A DNA stretch of 64,000 bases, taken from NCBI GenBank assembly GCA_043101615.1, contig JBICID010000089.1, forward strand, positions 1 to 64,000, read 5' to 3'. Positions 45,044 through 54,006 of this stretch are shown piece after piece (positions within the stretch are counted from its first letter, which is position 1; every line of letters starts with the position of its first letter). Source of the DNA: JBLHKT01 sp043101615. GTDB lineage: Bacteria > Planctomycetota > Phycisphaerae > Phycisphaerales > UBA1924. Both the position numbers and the translations under genes were made by a program. Below the pieces are notes generated by a model. That model did not search any database, was not told the DNA's origin, and saw only the letters and a list, made by a program, of their open reading frames with translations.

Positions 45044-46512
45044 TGAACGCCAAGATCCTCGTCGTGGACGACAAAGAGATGATGCGAGACAGCGTCGGAA
45101 CCACCCTCCGGCGCGCCGGCTACGACATCGTCGTGGCCTCGAGCGGGGCCGACGCCCTGGAGCTCATCGCACGCGACCGGCCCGACGCGGTCGTCTCCGA
45201 CCTCAAGATGCCCGGCATGACCGGGCTCGAGCTGCTCGAGCGGATCTCCGGGCTCGACGACGAGCTCCCGGTTGTGCTCATGACCGCGTTCGGCACCATC
45301 GAGACCGCGGTCGAGGCGATGCGGTTCGGGGCCTTCGACTACATCACCAAGCCCTTCGAGGGCGACGAGCTGGTCATCACCGTCAAGCGGGCCCTGCGCC
45401 ACGCGGGGCTGCTCCGCGAGAACGCGGTGCTCCGCCTGGGCGGCAGCGCCCCGTGCGAGTCCGAGGACGGCGACCGCCCGGTGGGCATCGGTCGCCTGAT
45501 CGGCGAGTCGCCGGCCATCCGGCGCGTGCGGGACCAGGTCCAGGCGGTCGCCGCGAGCCAGGGCACGGTGCTGATCACGGGCGAGTCGGGCACCGGCAAG
45601 GAGGTCGTGGCCCGCTCCATCCACGAGCTCAGCCCGCGCTGCGCCGAGGCGTTCCTGGCGGTGAACTGCGCCGCCCTGTCCGAGAGCCTGCTCGAGAGCG
45701 AGCTGTTCGGGCACGAGCGCGGCGCCTTCACCGGGGCCGACAAGCTCCGAAAAGGGCGCTTCGAGCTGGCCCACAACGGCACGCTGCTGCTCGACGAGGT
45801 CTCCGAGGTCGGGGCCGGCACGCAGGCCAAGCTGCTCCGCGTGCTCCAGGAGCGGGCCTTCGAGCGCGTCGGCTCGTCCGCGACCATCGGCGTGGACGTG
45901 CGCGTCATCGCGACCAGCAACCGCGACCTGCCCACCGCGGCGGAGGCGGGCGAGTTCCGCCAGGACCTGTTCTTCCGGCTCAACGTGCTGCCGATCCACC
46001 TCCCCCCGCTGCGCGACCGGCTGGAGGACGTGCCCGTGCTGGTCGCCCACTTCACCGCCCAGATCGCGTCACGCGAGGGGCGCAGCGTGCCCCTGTTCGA
46101 GGACGCGGCCCTGGACCTGCTGGGCGGCTACCGCTGGCCCGGCAACGTCCGCGAGCTGCAGAACATCTGCGAGCGGGCGGTGGTGATCTCCGCCAGCCGC
46201 GGGGAGTCTCGCGTGCGGCGCGACCTGATCGAGCCCTGGCTGCTCGCCGAGCCCCGCAAGGCCCGCCGGCTCGACGCGGCGACGAACGGCGCGGGACACG
46301 CCAACGGCACGGGCTCGTACATCGAGCCCAAGATCGCCCTGGCGGGCGAGAAGACGCTGGCGGACATCGAGCGCGAGGCGATCGTCTCGACCCTGCAGCG
46401 CTTCGGCGGGCACCGGGCCAAGACCGCCAAGGCCCTGGGCATCGGGGTCCGGACCCTGGGCCTCAAGCTCAAGAAGTGGAAGGAGTGCCAGCTCGTCCCG
46501 GCCACCCTGTAG
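45043..46512 (+). CDS. Sigma-54 flagellar activator (FlgR/FleR-type response regulator)
   Basis: A 489-aa NtrC-family activator. Receiver domain with Asp53 (VSDLKMPGMTG) and Lys in ITKPFE; AAA+ domain with Walker A GESGTGKE, GAFTGA in RGAFTGADK, and LLLDEVSEVG; C-terminal Fis-type HTH (GHRAKTAKALGIGVRTLGLK). It overlaps the kinase gene by 1 nt. A sigma-54 promoter for flgB lies only 16 bp after its stop, the obvious target. Expected to open sigma-54 promoters of rod-hook genes on phosphorylation. Confidence 0.92.
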   Translation: MNAKILVVDDKEMMRDSVGTTLRRAGYDIVVASSGADALELIARDRPDAVVSDLKMPGMTGLELLERISGLDDELPVVLMTAFGTIETAVEAMRFGAFDYITKPFEGDELVITVKRALRHAGLLRENAVLRLGGSAPCESEDGDRPVGIGRLIGESPAIRRVRDQVQAVAASQGTVLITGESGTGKEVVARSIHELSPRCAEAFLAVNCAALSESLLESELFGHERGAFTGADKLRKGRFELAHNGTLLLDEVSEVGAGTQAKLLRVLQERAFERVGSSATIGVDVRVIATSNRDLPTAAEAGEFRQDLFFRLNVLPIHLPPLRDRLEDVPVLVAHFTAQIASREGRSVPLFEDAALDLLGGYRWPGNVRELQNICERAVVISASRGESRVRRDLIEPWLLAEPRKARRLDAATNGAGHANGTGSYIEPKIALAGEKTLADIEREAIVSTLQRFGGHRAKTAKALGIGVRTLGLKLKKWKECQLVPATL

Positions 46513-46527
46513 TGGGGGCTGCGCGTC

Positions 46528-46542
46528 TGGCAAGCATCTTGC
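46528..46542 (+). promoter_or_regulatory. Sigma-54 promoter upstream of flgB
   Basis: TGGCAAGCATCTTGC has GG and GC separated by exactly 10 bp and matches the -24/-12 consensus at TGGCA and TTGC. It lies 13 bp before the flgB start and just after the gene for the sigma-54 activator. It is the best sigma-54 site in the window. The short distance to flgB implies a very short leader. Confidence 0.75.
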
Positions 46543-46555
46543 GGAGCGTCACGCG

Positions 46556-46996
46556 ATGATCTCTGATCTCTCGACATCCGGCGCCATGCCCGTGCTCGAG
46601 GCCGCCATGCGCTTCAGCGCGGGGCGTCAGAGGCTCCTCGCGCACAACATCGCCAACTTCTCGACCCCCAACGCCCGGATGCGGGACGTGTCGCCTCAGG
46701 GTTTTCAGGCCCAGCTCCGCGAGGCCGTGGAGGCACGGCGCGACGCCAACGCGGGCTCGTTCGGCGAGCTCGACCTGGGCAACACCAGCGAGATCCGGCA
46801 CGACCCGGCCACCGGGCGACTGCACCTGACCCCCGGCACGCCCTCGGGCAACGTGCTGGCCCACGACCGCAACGACCGGGACCTGGAGCGGACCATGCAG
46901 GCGATGGTCGAGAACGCCGGCTACTTCCGTGTCGCCTCGGACTTCATGCGTCAGCAGAAATCGCAGCTCATCGTCGCCATCACCGAACGCGTCTGA
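46556..46996 (+). CDS. flgB: Flagellar basal-body proximal rod protein FlgB
   Basis: A 146-aa rod protein. The N-terminal helix (RFSAGRQRLLAHNIANFSTP) carries the ANNIAN-type rod signature as HNIANFSTPN, and the C-terminal helix (FMRQQKSQLIVAITERV) completes the D0 coiled coil. First gene after the sigma-54 promoter; GGAG lies 9 nt before the ATG. Followed by flgC and fliE, the usual order. Confidence 0.93.
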   Translation: MISDLSTSGAMPVLEAAMRFSAGRQRLLAHNIANFSTPNARMRDVSPQGFQAQLREAVEARRDANAGSFGELDLGNTSEIRHDPATGRLHLTPGTPSGNVLAHDRNDRDLERTMQAMVENAGYFRVASDFMRQQKSQLIVAITERV

Positions 46997-47014
46997 TCGC
47001 AGGGAGACTGACCC

Positions 47015-47398
47015 TTGTACGGCTCGCTCGACATCTCGACCTCCGGCATGATCGCCCAGCGGACCCGCATGGCCGCGATCAGCGCCAACATCGCCAACGC
47101 GAACACCAGGCTCGGGCCGGACGCGGGGTACGCCCCGTATGCGCGCCGGGACGTGCACTTCGCCGAGGACCCCTCGGGCGGGGTGGTGGTCGCGGACATC
47201 ACCAAGAACACCAACTTCGAGCTGCGGCACGACCCCGACAGCCCGTACGCCGTGGACGGGTACGTGAAGGTGCCCAACATCAACACCACGGTCGAGCAGA
47301 TCAACGCGTTGGAGGCGTCGCGTGCGTACGAGGCAAACGTCGCGGCGGCGGAGACCACCAAGACCATGCTGGCACAGGCGTTGCGGCTGCTTGCCTGA
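47015..47398 (+). CDS. flgC: Flagellar basal-body rod protein FlgC
   Basis: A 127-aa proximal rod protein. It starts with TTG at 47015 (GGAG 9 nt upstream) and begins MYGSLDISTSGMIAQRTRMA followed by ISANIANANTR, the rod signature. The middle KVPNINTTVEQINALEASRA and terminal TTKTMLAQALRLL are typical of FlgC. Lies 18 bp after flgB. Confidence 0.95.
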   Translation: MYGSLDISTSGMIAQRTRMAAISANIANANTRLGPDAGYAPYARRDVHFAEDPSGGVVVADITKNTNFELRHDPDSPYAVDGYVKVPNINTTVEQINALEASRAYEANVAAAETTKTMLAQALRLLA

Positions 47399-47441
47399 TT
47401 CCTGACGCGCGGCGTGCGAGCGCCGGCACGGAGACCCCACG

Positions 47442-47750
47442 ATGTCGGATCCCCTGGGACTGATCGGAGCGAGCGGAGGATCACCGCTCCAGCCCAAGCC
47501 CACCAAAGCGAACGTCGCGCCCAAGGACGGGCCGGACTTTGCGCAGGTCCTGCGCACCCAGCTCAGCGAGGTCAACAAGGTGCAGCAGGACGCGACCCGG
47601 GCGGTCGAGGACCTGATGACCGGGCAGCGCGACGACGTGGAGGGCGTCATCCTCGCGACCGAGAAGGCGGACACCGCCTTCCGGATGCTGCAGTCCATGC
47701 GCAACAAGGTCATGGACGCCTACGAAGAGGTGAAGCAGATCCGGGTCTGA
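47442..47750 (+). CDS. fliE: Flagellar hook-basal body complex protein FliE
   Basis: A 102-aa protein that joins the MS ring to the rod. The C-terminal two thirds match FliE: FAQVLRTQLSEVNKVQQDAT, then DDVEGVILATEKADTAFRML and KVMDAYEEVKQI. It follows flgC by 43 bp and ends at a strong hairpin region before fliF. The N-terminal 30 residues are variable and Pro/Lys-rich, as usual. Confidence 0.94.
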   Translation: MSDPLGLIGASGGSPLQPKPTKANVAPKDGPDFAQVLRTQLSEVNKVQQDATRAVEDLMTGQRDDVEGVILATEKADTAFRMLQSMRNKVMDAYEEVKQIRV

Positions 47751-47796
47751 CCCGGGCGTGAGGGGTTCGCCGGGACCGGGCGTGGGCCACAACATC

Positions 47797-47822
47797 TAGT
47801 GGCCCCGGCGGCGGGGCCACTA
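47797..47822 (+). terminator. Strong hairpin between fliE and fliF
   Basis: A perfect 10-bp stem TAGTGGCCCC/GGGGCCACTA with loop GGCGGC. It lies 46 bp after the fliE stop, inside the 232-bp gap. There is no T run after it, so it may be a processing or pause site, or a factor-dependent terminator separating flgBC-fliE from fliF onward. Confidence 0.45.
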
Positions 47823-47854
47823 GGCAAATCGCGCCGGTGTCAAAACTTGCGCAC

Positions 47855-47869
47855 CGGGCTCAGAATTGC
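47855..47869 (+). promoter_or_regulatory. Possible second sigma-54 promoter upstream of fliF
   Basis: CGGGCTCAGAATTGC has GG-N10-GC spacing and TTGC at -12, though the -24 part is GGGC rather than TGGC. It lies 113 bp before the fliF start and just past the 47797-47822 hairpin, as expected for a new transcription start in this cluster. Confidence 0.35.
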
Positions 47870-47982
47870 GCCGCGGGAAGTGAAGGAATCGCGCGCGCGG
47901 GGCCGAAGGACGTGTCGAGCCCGGCGGTTGCGCCGGGATGGCGCATGGAATGCGCCGCGAGCGGCACGGAGGCCGAACCCGG

Positions 47983-49695
47983 ATGGACCGGTTCCGACAC
48001 ATCCTCGAGAACATCCAGGCCCAGCTCGGGTCCCTGACCGGGTCGCAGAAACTGCTCGCGGGCTCGCTGGTCGTGATCGCCCTGATGACGCTGTTCCTGG
48101 TCTCGCAGTACGCGGGCGGGCAGCAGATGGTCTCGCTGGTCAACGACGATCCCAACATCAACCTGGTGCAGACCCTGCGCGGGGCGGGCATCGACGCACG
48201 CGTCGAGAACGACACCATCGTGGTCCCGCCGAACCAGCAGCGTCGCGCGGTCGCGACGCTGGCCCAGGCGGGCCAGCTCCCGGGCGACACCACCATCCTG
48301 TTCTCCAACCTCATGGAGTTCCAGGACTGGAAGAACCCCCGCCAGCAGAACCGGCAGCAGTACCTCCTCGCCCTGCAGAACGAGCTGGCCCGGGTGGTCG
48401 CGCTGTACCCCAACGTCTCCTCGGCCCAGGTCTTCATCGACGCCCCGGAGCCCTCCGGGCTCGGGCGGGCGGCGCAGGCGCCCACGGCCTCGGTCAACGT
48501 GATCACCACCGACCAGGGCGGGCTGAAGCAGTCGTCGGTGGACGCGATCGCCCGCCTGGTCTCCGGCCCGGTCTCCGGGCTGACGCCGGACCGGGTCGAG
48601 GTGCTGGACCCGACCGGACCGCGTCGAGTGACCAACGAGGACGACCTGCTCTCGACGTCGTGGCTGGAGCACGCCCAGAAGGTCGAGCGGGCGACCGAGC
48701 AGAAGCTGCGGTCGCTGCTGGGCGACATCCCGGGCGTGGTGGTGTCGGTCACGGCCCAGGTCGACATCACGCGCGTGACGCAGTCCTCGCGCGACTTCAA
48801 GAAGAACAACGAGGGCTCGGTCGCGATCCCCGCCTCAGAGACCAGCGAGGAGTCGATCAACGAGACGGCCCGGGCCTCGGCGGAGCCGGGCGTGCGATCG
48901 AACCAGCAGGCCGACATCAACTACGGGGGCTCGACGGGTCAGAACTCGACCCGGACCAACACCACGACCGACTTCGAGGTCGGCGTGGGCGTGACCGAGT
49001 CGCAGACCTATGACCCGCGCGGCATGCCGACCTATCTCGCGGCCAGCGTCGCGATCCCGCAGCCGTACGTGGAGCAGCTGCTGCTGCAGGCGCGTGCCCG
49101 GGCGGGCGGCGCCGGCGAGGAGGGGGGCGAGGCGCCGGCCCCGCTGACCGACCAGGAGGTGCAGCAGAAGTTCGACGAGCTCAAGGTGCAGTTCGAGGAG
49201 CTGCTCGGGCAGCAGCTGGTCGCGGTCGGGCCGGACGGCACGCGCACGCCGGGGGACATCACGGTGAAGATGCTGCCGGTGCTGGGGGCGGCGCTGCCGG
49301 CTGCGGCGGGGTCGGCCTCGTTCTTCGGGATGTCGTCCTCGACCGCGTCGGGCGGCGGGGTCTCGCTGGGGCCGCTCGGGCCGGTCTCGGTCGAGACGCT
49401 GCTGGTGGGGCTGCTGGGTGTGGTGGCGTTCGTGCTGATGCTGGGGATGGTGCGGAAGGCGGGCAAGCGGGTGGAGATGCCCGACCCGGCCGAGATCGTG
49501 GGCATCCCCCCGGCGCTGACGACGCCCGAGAACCTCGTGGGCGAGGCCGCGGAGTCCGACTCGGTGATGGAGGGCATCGAGGTGGACGAGTCGCACATGC
49601 GGATCCAGAAGATGCTCGATCAGGTGAACGAGCTGGTGAACGAGAACCCGCTCGCCGCGAGCAAGCTGCTCGGGCGTTGGGTCGAGACCGACTGA
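47983..49695 (+). CDS. fliF: Flagellar MS-ring protein FliF
   Basis: A 570-aa inner-membrane ring protein. N-terminal membrane helix (KLLAGSLVVIALMTLFLVSQ), ring-building motifs in the periplasmic part (LRGAGIDARVENDTIVVP and VVALYPNVSSAQVFID), a second membrane helix near the C-terminus (VETLLVGLLGVVAFVLMLGM), and a cytosolic tail that binds FliG (NELVNENPLAASKLLGRWVE). I use the ATG at 47983 (GGAGG 10 nt upstream). Start of a tight run of genes; fliG begins 6 bp after its stop. Confidence 0.96.
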   Translation: MDRFRHILENIQAQLGSLTGSQKLLAGSLVVIALMTLFLVSQYAGGQQMVSLVNDDPNINLVQTLRGAGIDARVENDTIVVPPNQQRRAVATLAQAGQLPGDTTILFSNLMEFQDWKNPRQQNRQQYLLALQNELARVVALYPNVSSAQVFIDAPEPSGLGRAAQAPTASVNVITTDQGGLKQSSVDAIARLVSGPVSGLTPDRVEVLDPTGPRRVTNEDDLLSTSWLEHAQKVERATEQKLRSLLGDIPGVVVSVTAQVDITRVTQSSRDFKKNNEGSVAIPASETSEESINETARASAEPGVRSNQQADINYGGSTGQNSTRTNTTTDFEVGVGVTESQTYDPRGMPTYLAASVAIPQPYVEQLLLQARARAGGAGEEGGEAPAPLTDQEVQQKFDELKVQFEELLGQQLVAVGPDGTRTPGDITVKMLPVLGAALPAAAGSASFFGMSSSTASGGGVSLGPLGPVSVETLLVGLLGVVAFVLMLGMVRKAGKRVEMPDPAEIVGIPPALTTPENLVGEAAESDSVMEGIEVDESHMRIQKMLDQVNELVNENPLAASKLLGRWVETD

Positions 49696-49701
49696 GACAC
49701 C

Positions 49702-50742
49702 ATGCCGACCAAAGCCTCCAGCAAGCTCTCGGGAAGCATCGAGGACCTCGACGGGGTGACCAAGGCGGCGATCCTGCTGCTGATGGTGGGGCCCGACACG
49801 GCGTCTGCGATCCTGAAGCGGATGTCGGCGGCGCAGGTCGAGGAGGTCAGCCGCCAGCTCGCGGCCCTGGGGCGTGTGCCGGACAGCCTGCAGACGCAGG
49901 TGGTGGAGGAGTTCTACAGCCTGTGCATCGCGACGACGTACGCCAACGAGGGCAACCTCGACTACGCCAAGCAGATCCTGGGCAAGTCGCTGGACCCCAA
50001 GGACGCCGACCGGGTGATGGCGCAGATCCAGACGCAGGTGCAGAAGACGCCGTTCAGCTTCCTGCAGCGTGCCGAGAGCGAGAACCTGCTGACGTTCATC
50101 CAGGACGAGCACCCGCAGACGATCGCGCTGATCCTGTGCCACCTGTCGCACCACAAGGCGGCGGAGGTGCTGGCGGGCCTGCCGATGCAGAAGCAGATCG
50201 AGGTGATCAAGCGGATGGCGAACATGGAGCAGACCTCGCCGGAGGTGATCCGGGAGGTCGAGTCCGGGCTGGAGAGCCGCCTGTCGAACATGCTGATGCA
50301 GCACATGGAGAAGGCGGGCGGCGTTCCGACGGTGGCGGAGGTGCTGAACCTGGCGGACCGCGCGACCGAGAAGGTGATCATGGAGGGGCTCGAGGCGGAC
50401 GATCCGGACCTGGTCGAGTCGATCCGTCGCCTGATGTTCGTGTTCGAGGACATCCTGCTGGTCAACGACAAGGGCATCCAGTCGGTGCTCAAGGAGGTCG
50501 ACAACGACGAGCTGGCGCTGGCGCTCAAGTCGGCGTCGGGGGCGCTGCAGGAGAAGATCTTCGGGAACATGTCCGCCCGGGCCGCGACGATGGTCAGGGA
50601 GGACATGGAGTTCATGGGCCCGGTCCGGGTCTCGGACGTCGAGGCGGCGCAGCAGCGGATCGTGGACATCGTGCGGCGCCTCGAGGAGGCCGGCGAGGTC
50701 ATCATCGCCGGTCGCGGCGGCGAGTCGGACATGGTCGAGTAA
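49702..50742 (+). CDS. fliG: Flagellar motor switch protein FliG
   Basis: A 346-aa C-ring protein that couples MotA to rotation. The EHPQ motif is intact (DEHPQTIALILCHLSHHKAA); the C-terminal torque domain has the charged helix with NDKGIQSVLKEVDNDELALA. The N-terminal domain binds FliF. Normal length. Lies between fliF and fliH with 6-bp gaps. Confidence 0.97.
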   Translation: MPTKASSKLSGSIEDLDGVTKAAILLLMVGPDTASAILKRMSAAQVEEVSRQLAALGRVPDSLQTQVVEEFYSLCIATTYANEGNLDYAKQILGKSLDPKDADRVMAQIQTQVQKTPFSFLQRAESENLLTFIQDEHPQTIALILCHLSHHKAAEVLAGLPMQKQIEVIKRMANMEQTSPEVIREVESGLESRLSNMLMQHMEKAGGVPTVAEVLNLADRATEKVIMEGLEADDPDLVESIRRLMFVFEDILLVNDKGIQSVLKEVDNDELALALKSASGALQEKIFGNMSARAATMVREDMEFMGPVRVSDVEAAQQRIVDIVRRLEEAGEVIIAGRGGESDMVE

Positions 50743-50748
50743 GCCGCC

Positions 50749-51459
50749 ATGGCCCTGATCCCGCACGCACAAGCCGACCGACTCGTCAAGCAGGCGGTCC
50801 CGCTCGACCTGGCCGACCAGCAGCGCCGCGCCGACCGGCTGCGCCTCGAGGCGCAGCGCGAGGCCGAGTCGGTGCTGGCCCGCGCCCGCGAGGAGGCGCG
50901 GGCGCTGCTGGACGAGGCCCGCGAGCGGGGGCGGGAGGAGGGGCTGGATCGGGGGCTGCGCGAGGGGCTCGAGCGGGGGCGAGAGCAGGGGCGGGACGAG
51001 GCGCTGGGCTCGCTCCGGGAGACGATCGAACGCCTGAGCGAGGCGTGGGGGCGGACGCTGGCCGACTTCGACGAGCGCCGCGAGGCCATGCTGACCGACG
51101 CGCGAACCGACGTGCTCCGCCTGGCGGTGGCCATCGCCGAGCGGGTCACGCACCGGGCGATCGAGGTCGATCCCGGCGCTGCGTCGCGTCAGCTCGAGCA
51201 CTGCCTGGAACTGCTGACGCGTCCGACGCAGCTCCGGGTCGCGGTGCACCCGGGCGACCTGGCGTCGCTGCGCGAGGCGCTGCCCGGGATCGTGGCTCGC
51301 TTCGAGCACGCGATGCACGCCGAGCTGATCGAGGACGCGTCGCTGAGCCCGGGCTCGGTCGTGCTGCGGACCGAGAGCGGGGGTGTGATCGACGCCTCGG
51401 TCCGCGCACAGTTCGACAGGATCGCGCGCGAGCTGCTCCCGGGCGGGGGCGATGCATGA
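50749..51459 (+). CDS. fliH: Flagellar assembly protein FliH
   Basis: A 236-aa regulator of the export ATPase. The N-terminal half is a long charged coiled coil with glycine-repeat segments (REEGLDRGLREGLERGREQG), typical of the FliH GxxxG region; the C-terminal half (VLRLAVAIAERVTHRAIEVD ... LRVAVHPGD) is the V-ATPase subunit-like domain that binds FliI. Overlaps fliI by 4 nt. Confidence 0.9.
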   Translation: MALIPHAQADRLVKQAVPLDLADQQRRADRLRLEAQREAESVLARAREEARALLDEARERGREEGLDRGLREGLERGREQGRDEALGSLRETIERLSEAWGRTLADFDERREAMLTDARTDVLRLAVAIAERVTHRAIEVDPGAASRQLEHCLELLTRPTQLRVAVHPGDLASLREALPGIVARFEHAMHAELIEDASLSPGSVVLRTESGGVIDASVRAQFDRIARELLPGGGDA

Positions 51460-52838
51460 GCCTGCTCGCCCCAGAGCTGAGCCTGGTGGCGCACGCGGAG
51501 CCCGTGCGGGTGGTGGGGCGGGTGTCGTCGCTCCGCGGGATGACGGTGCTGGCCGAGGACCTGCCGCTGCCGGTCGGGTCGCTGGTCCGCATCGGCGCGG
51601 CGTCGGCGGCGCAGCCGCTGCTGGCGGAGGTGGTGGGGTTCGTCGGGGACCGGTGCTCGCTGATGCCGCTGGGGCAGACGGCGGGCGTGCGCCCCGGGCA
51701 GCCGGTGGAGGGGCTGCAGACACACCAGACCGCGCCGGTGAGCCGGCGTCTGCTCGGGCGGGTGATCGACGGGCTGGGGCGTCCGATCGACGCCGGGGGC
51801 GTGGTGACGGAGGTGGAGCCCAGGGCGCTGGACCCGGACCCGGTGAGCCCGCTGGATCGTGCCCGGATCACGTCCCAGCTGCACACGGGCATACGGGCGA
51901 TGGACCTGATGACCCCCGTGGGCAAGGGTCAGCGTCTCGGCATCTTCTCGGGGCCGGGCGTGGGCAAGTCCACCCTGCTGGGGCAGATCGCACGCTCGAC
52001 CGACGCCGACGTCAACGTGATCGCCCTGATCGGCGAGCGCGGGCGTGAGGTCCGCGAGTTCGTGGAGGAGTCGCTCGGGCCCGAGGGGCTGCGTCGCTCG
52101 GTGGTCGTGGTGGCGACCGGGGACGACTCGCCCTCGCTGCGTGTCCGCGCCGCCAAGCTCGCGTGCACCGTGGGGGAGTACTTCCGTGAGCTCGGGCGTG
52201 ACGTGCTGCTGATGATGGACTCGGTGACGCGTTTCGCCCACGCGCAGCGACAGATCGGCCTGTCGGTGGGCGAGCCGCCGGCCTCGAAGGGGTACACGCC
52301 GTCGGTCTTCGCCGAGCTGGCACGCCTGCTCGAGCGAGCGGGCAACCTGGGCGAGTCGGCCCGTGGACGCGCCGGTTCCGTCACCGGGCTGTACACGATC
52401 CTGGTCGAGGGCGACGAGCTGAACGAGCCGGTCTCCGACGCGGCCCGGGGCATCCTCGACGGGCACGTGGTGCTGTCGCGGAAACTCGCCCAGCACGGGC
52501 ACTACCCGGCGATCGACGTGCTCGATTCCATCAGCCGCGTCGCGTCCGACATCGCCGAGCCGGGGCATCTGGCGGCCCGCACGCAGGCGGTCCGTCTGCT
52601 CGCGGCGTACCGGGAGGTGGAGGAGCTGGTGCAGATCGGCGCGTACGCGCGCGGGTCCGACCCGGTGGCCGACACCGCGATCGAGCAGCGCGGCGCGATC
52701 AACGAGCTGCTGCAGCAGTCCGCGGGCGAGCGGTCCGACTTCGCCGAGGCGCGGTCGCGTCTGATCACGATCGCCACCAACGCGGGCGAGTCGATCCGGG
52801 CCCGCACGAGGCACGAGCCGGCCGGAGAGTCGCGATGA
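51456..52838 (+). CDS. fliI: Flagellum-specific export ATPase FliI
   Basis: A 460-aa ATPase of the type III export apparatus, related to F1 beta. Walker A is GPGVGKSTLL, followed by ALIGERGREVREFVEE and Walker B VLLMMDSVTRFAHAQR; the segment RLLERAGNLGES is typical of FliI. It starts with ATG overlapping the fliH stop by 4 nt and itself overlaps fliJ by 4 nt. Confidence 0.97.
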   Translation: MSLLAPELSLVAHAEPVRVVGRVSSLRGMTVLAEDLPLPVGSLVRIGAASAAQPLLAEVVGFVGDRCSLMPLGQTAGVRPGQPVEGLQTHQTAPVSRRLLGRVIDGLGRPIDAGGVVTEVEPRALDPDPVSPLDRARITSQLHTGIRAMDLMTPVGKGQRLGIFSGPGVGKSTLLGQIARSTDADVNVIALIGERGREVREFVEESLGPEGLRRSVVVVATGDDSPSLRVRAAKLACTVGEYFRELGRDVLLMMDSVTRFAHAQRQIGLSVGEPPASKGYTPSVFAELARLLERAGNLGESARGRAGSVTGLYTILVEGDELNEPVSDAARGILDGHVVLSRKLAQHGHYPAIDVLDSISRVASDIAEPGHLAARTQAVRLLAAYREVEELVQIGAYARGSDPVADTAIEQRGAINELLQQSAGERSDFAEARSRLITIATNAGESIRARTRHEPAGESR

Positions 52839-53314
52839 AGGCCTTCCGCTTCCGGCTGCAGCCCGTGCTCGACCAGCGCCTGCGCGAGGAGCGCAGCCGG
52901 CAGCTCGTCGTCGCAGAGATCGAGCGGGAGCGCCGGGCGCTGGAGGACACGCTGCGCGAGACGAACCGGACGATCGAGTCCGAGCGGGCCGACTGGCGGG
53001 ACCGTGTCTCGGGGGGCTCGGGGCACGGGCCGGTCGACCTGCGCGGGGCCCGCTTCCAGGCGAGCGCCTCGGTGAGCCTGGTCGCCGAGGCGCAGCGCCT
53101 GGTGCTCCGGCTGGCGGGGGTGCACACGCGACTGGAGCGTGCCCGGGAGCGTCTGCTGGAGGCGACGACACGCCGGCGGGCGGTCGAGAGCCTGCGCGAC
53201 CGGCACCGGTCCGAGTGGCAGCGACGGATCGCCCAAAGCGAGGCGCGTGATCTGGACGATCTGACGGTGATGCGGTACGCACGACCCGAGCACGCCGAGG
53301 AGGTGTCGCCGTGA
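52835..53314 (+). CDS. fliJ: Flagellar export protein FliJ
   Basis: A 159-aa coiled-coil protein that links FliI to FlhA. It begins KAFRFRLQPVLDQRLREE, the usual FliJ start, and is helical and Arg/Glu-rich throughout. Divergent family; identification relies on this start, size and position directly after fliI, with 4-nt overlaps on both sides. Confidence 0.87.
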   Translation: MKAFRFRLQPVLDQRLREERSRQLVVAEIERERRALEDTLRETNRTIESERADWRDRVSGGSGHGPVDLRGARFQASASVSLVAEAQRLVLRLAGVHTRLERARERLLEATTRRRAVESLRDRHRSEWQRRIAQSEARDLDDLTVMRYARPEHAEEVSP

Positions 53315-54006
53315 AACACGTCTGGAACGCCGTGTGCCTTGTCTGCTTCATCAACGTCGTGGCGCTGCTGGGCTTCACAGGCTGGCTGGCCAACTCGGGG
53401 CGGCTGAACCCGGAGCGTGTGCGCGGCGTGCGCGCGATCTTCGAGGAGACGGTGGCCGAGCAGCGGGCCCGCGAGGAGCGCATCAGGCAAGAGGCCCTGC
53501 GCGAGAGCGACGGCGTGGAGGTGGCGCTGCCCAGCAAGCCGCCGCTGACCGCTGAGGAGCAGCTCGCGCTGCGGGCCCTGCAGAGCGCCGGCGACCGCCA
53601 GCGGATCCAGCGTCTGGAGCGTGAGGTGGCGGACCTGCGCGCCGCGCTGCAGCGGGAGCGGGCGCTGGTCGACGCCCAGCGTGCCGACTTCGAGGCGGAG
53701 AAAGCCGAGTTCTACCGCATGCGCCGGGAGATCGTGCAGACCGAGGGCGACGAGCAGTTCCGCAAGTCGCTTGTCACGCTGGAATCGGTGTCGCCCAAGG
53801 CCGCCAAGGACATGCTGCTGGCGATGATCCAGGGCGGCGACCGGGACGGGGCGGTCGGGTACCTCAACGCGATGCAGGACCGGTCACGCTCCAAGATCAT
53901 CGGGGAATTGGTCAAGGCGACCGAGACCGAGTTGGCAGCGGATTTGCTCGAACAGCTTCGGATCAGGGGCGTCGGTGACGTCCCCCCCGAGGCTCAGAGC
54001 GAATGA
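53311..54006 (+). CDS. MotE-like flagellar protein (MgtE-N-type)
   Basis: A 231-aa protein with an N-terminal membrane helix (AVCLVCFINVVALLGFTGWL), a long coiled coil, and a C-terminal domain (FRKSLVTLESVSPKAAKDML ... DRSRSKIIGEL) similar to the MgtE-N-like domain of MotE, the periplasmic chaperone of the stator protein MotC in rhizobia. Here it lies between fliJ and fliK, the position it holds in many bacteria. Starts with GTG, overlapping fliJ by 4 nt. Confidence 0.75.
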   Translation: MKHVWNAVCLVCFINVVALLGFTGWLANSGRLNPERVRGVRAIFEETVAEQRAREERIRQEALRESDGVEVALPSKPPLTAEEQLALRALQSAGDRQRIQRLEREVADLRAALQRERALVDAQRADFEAEKAEFYRMRREIVQTEGDEQFRKSLVTLESVSPKAAKDMLLAMIQGGDRDGAVGYLNAMQDRSRSKIIGELVKATETELAADLLEQLRIRGVGDVPPEAQSE

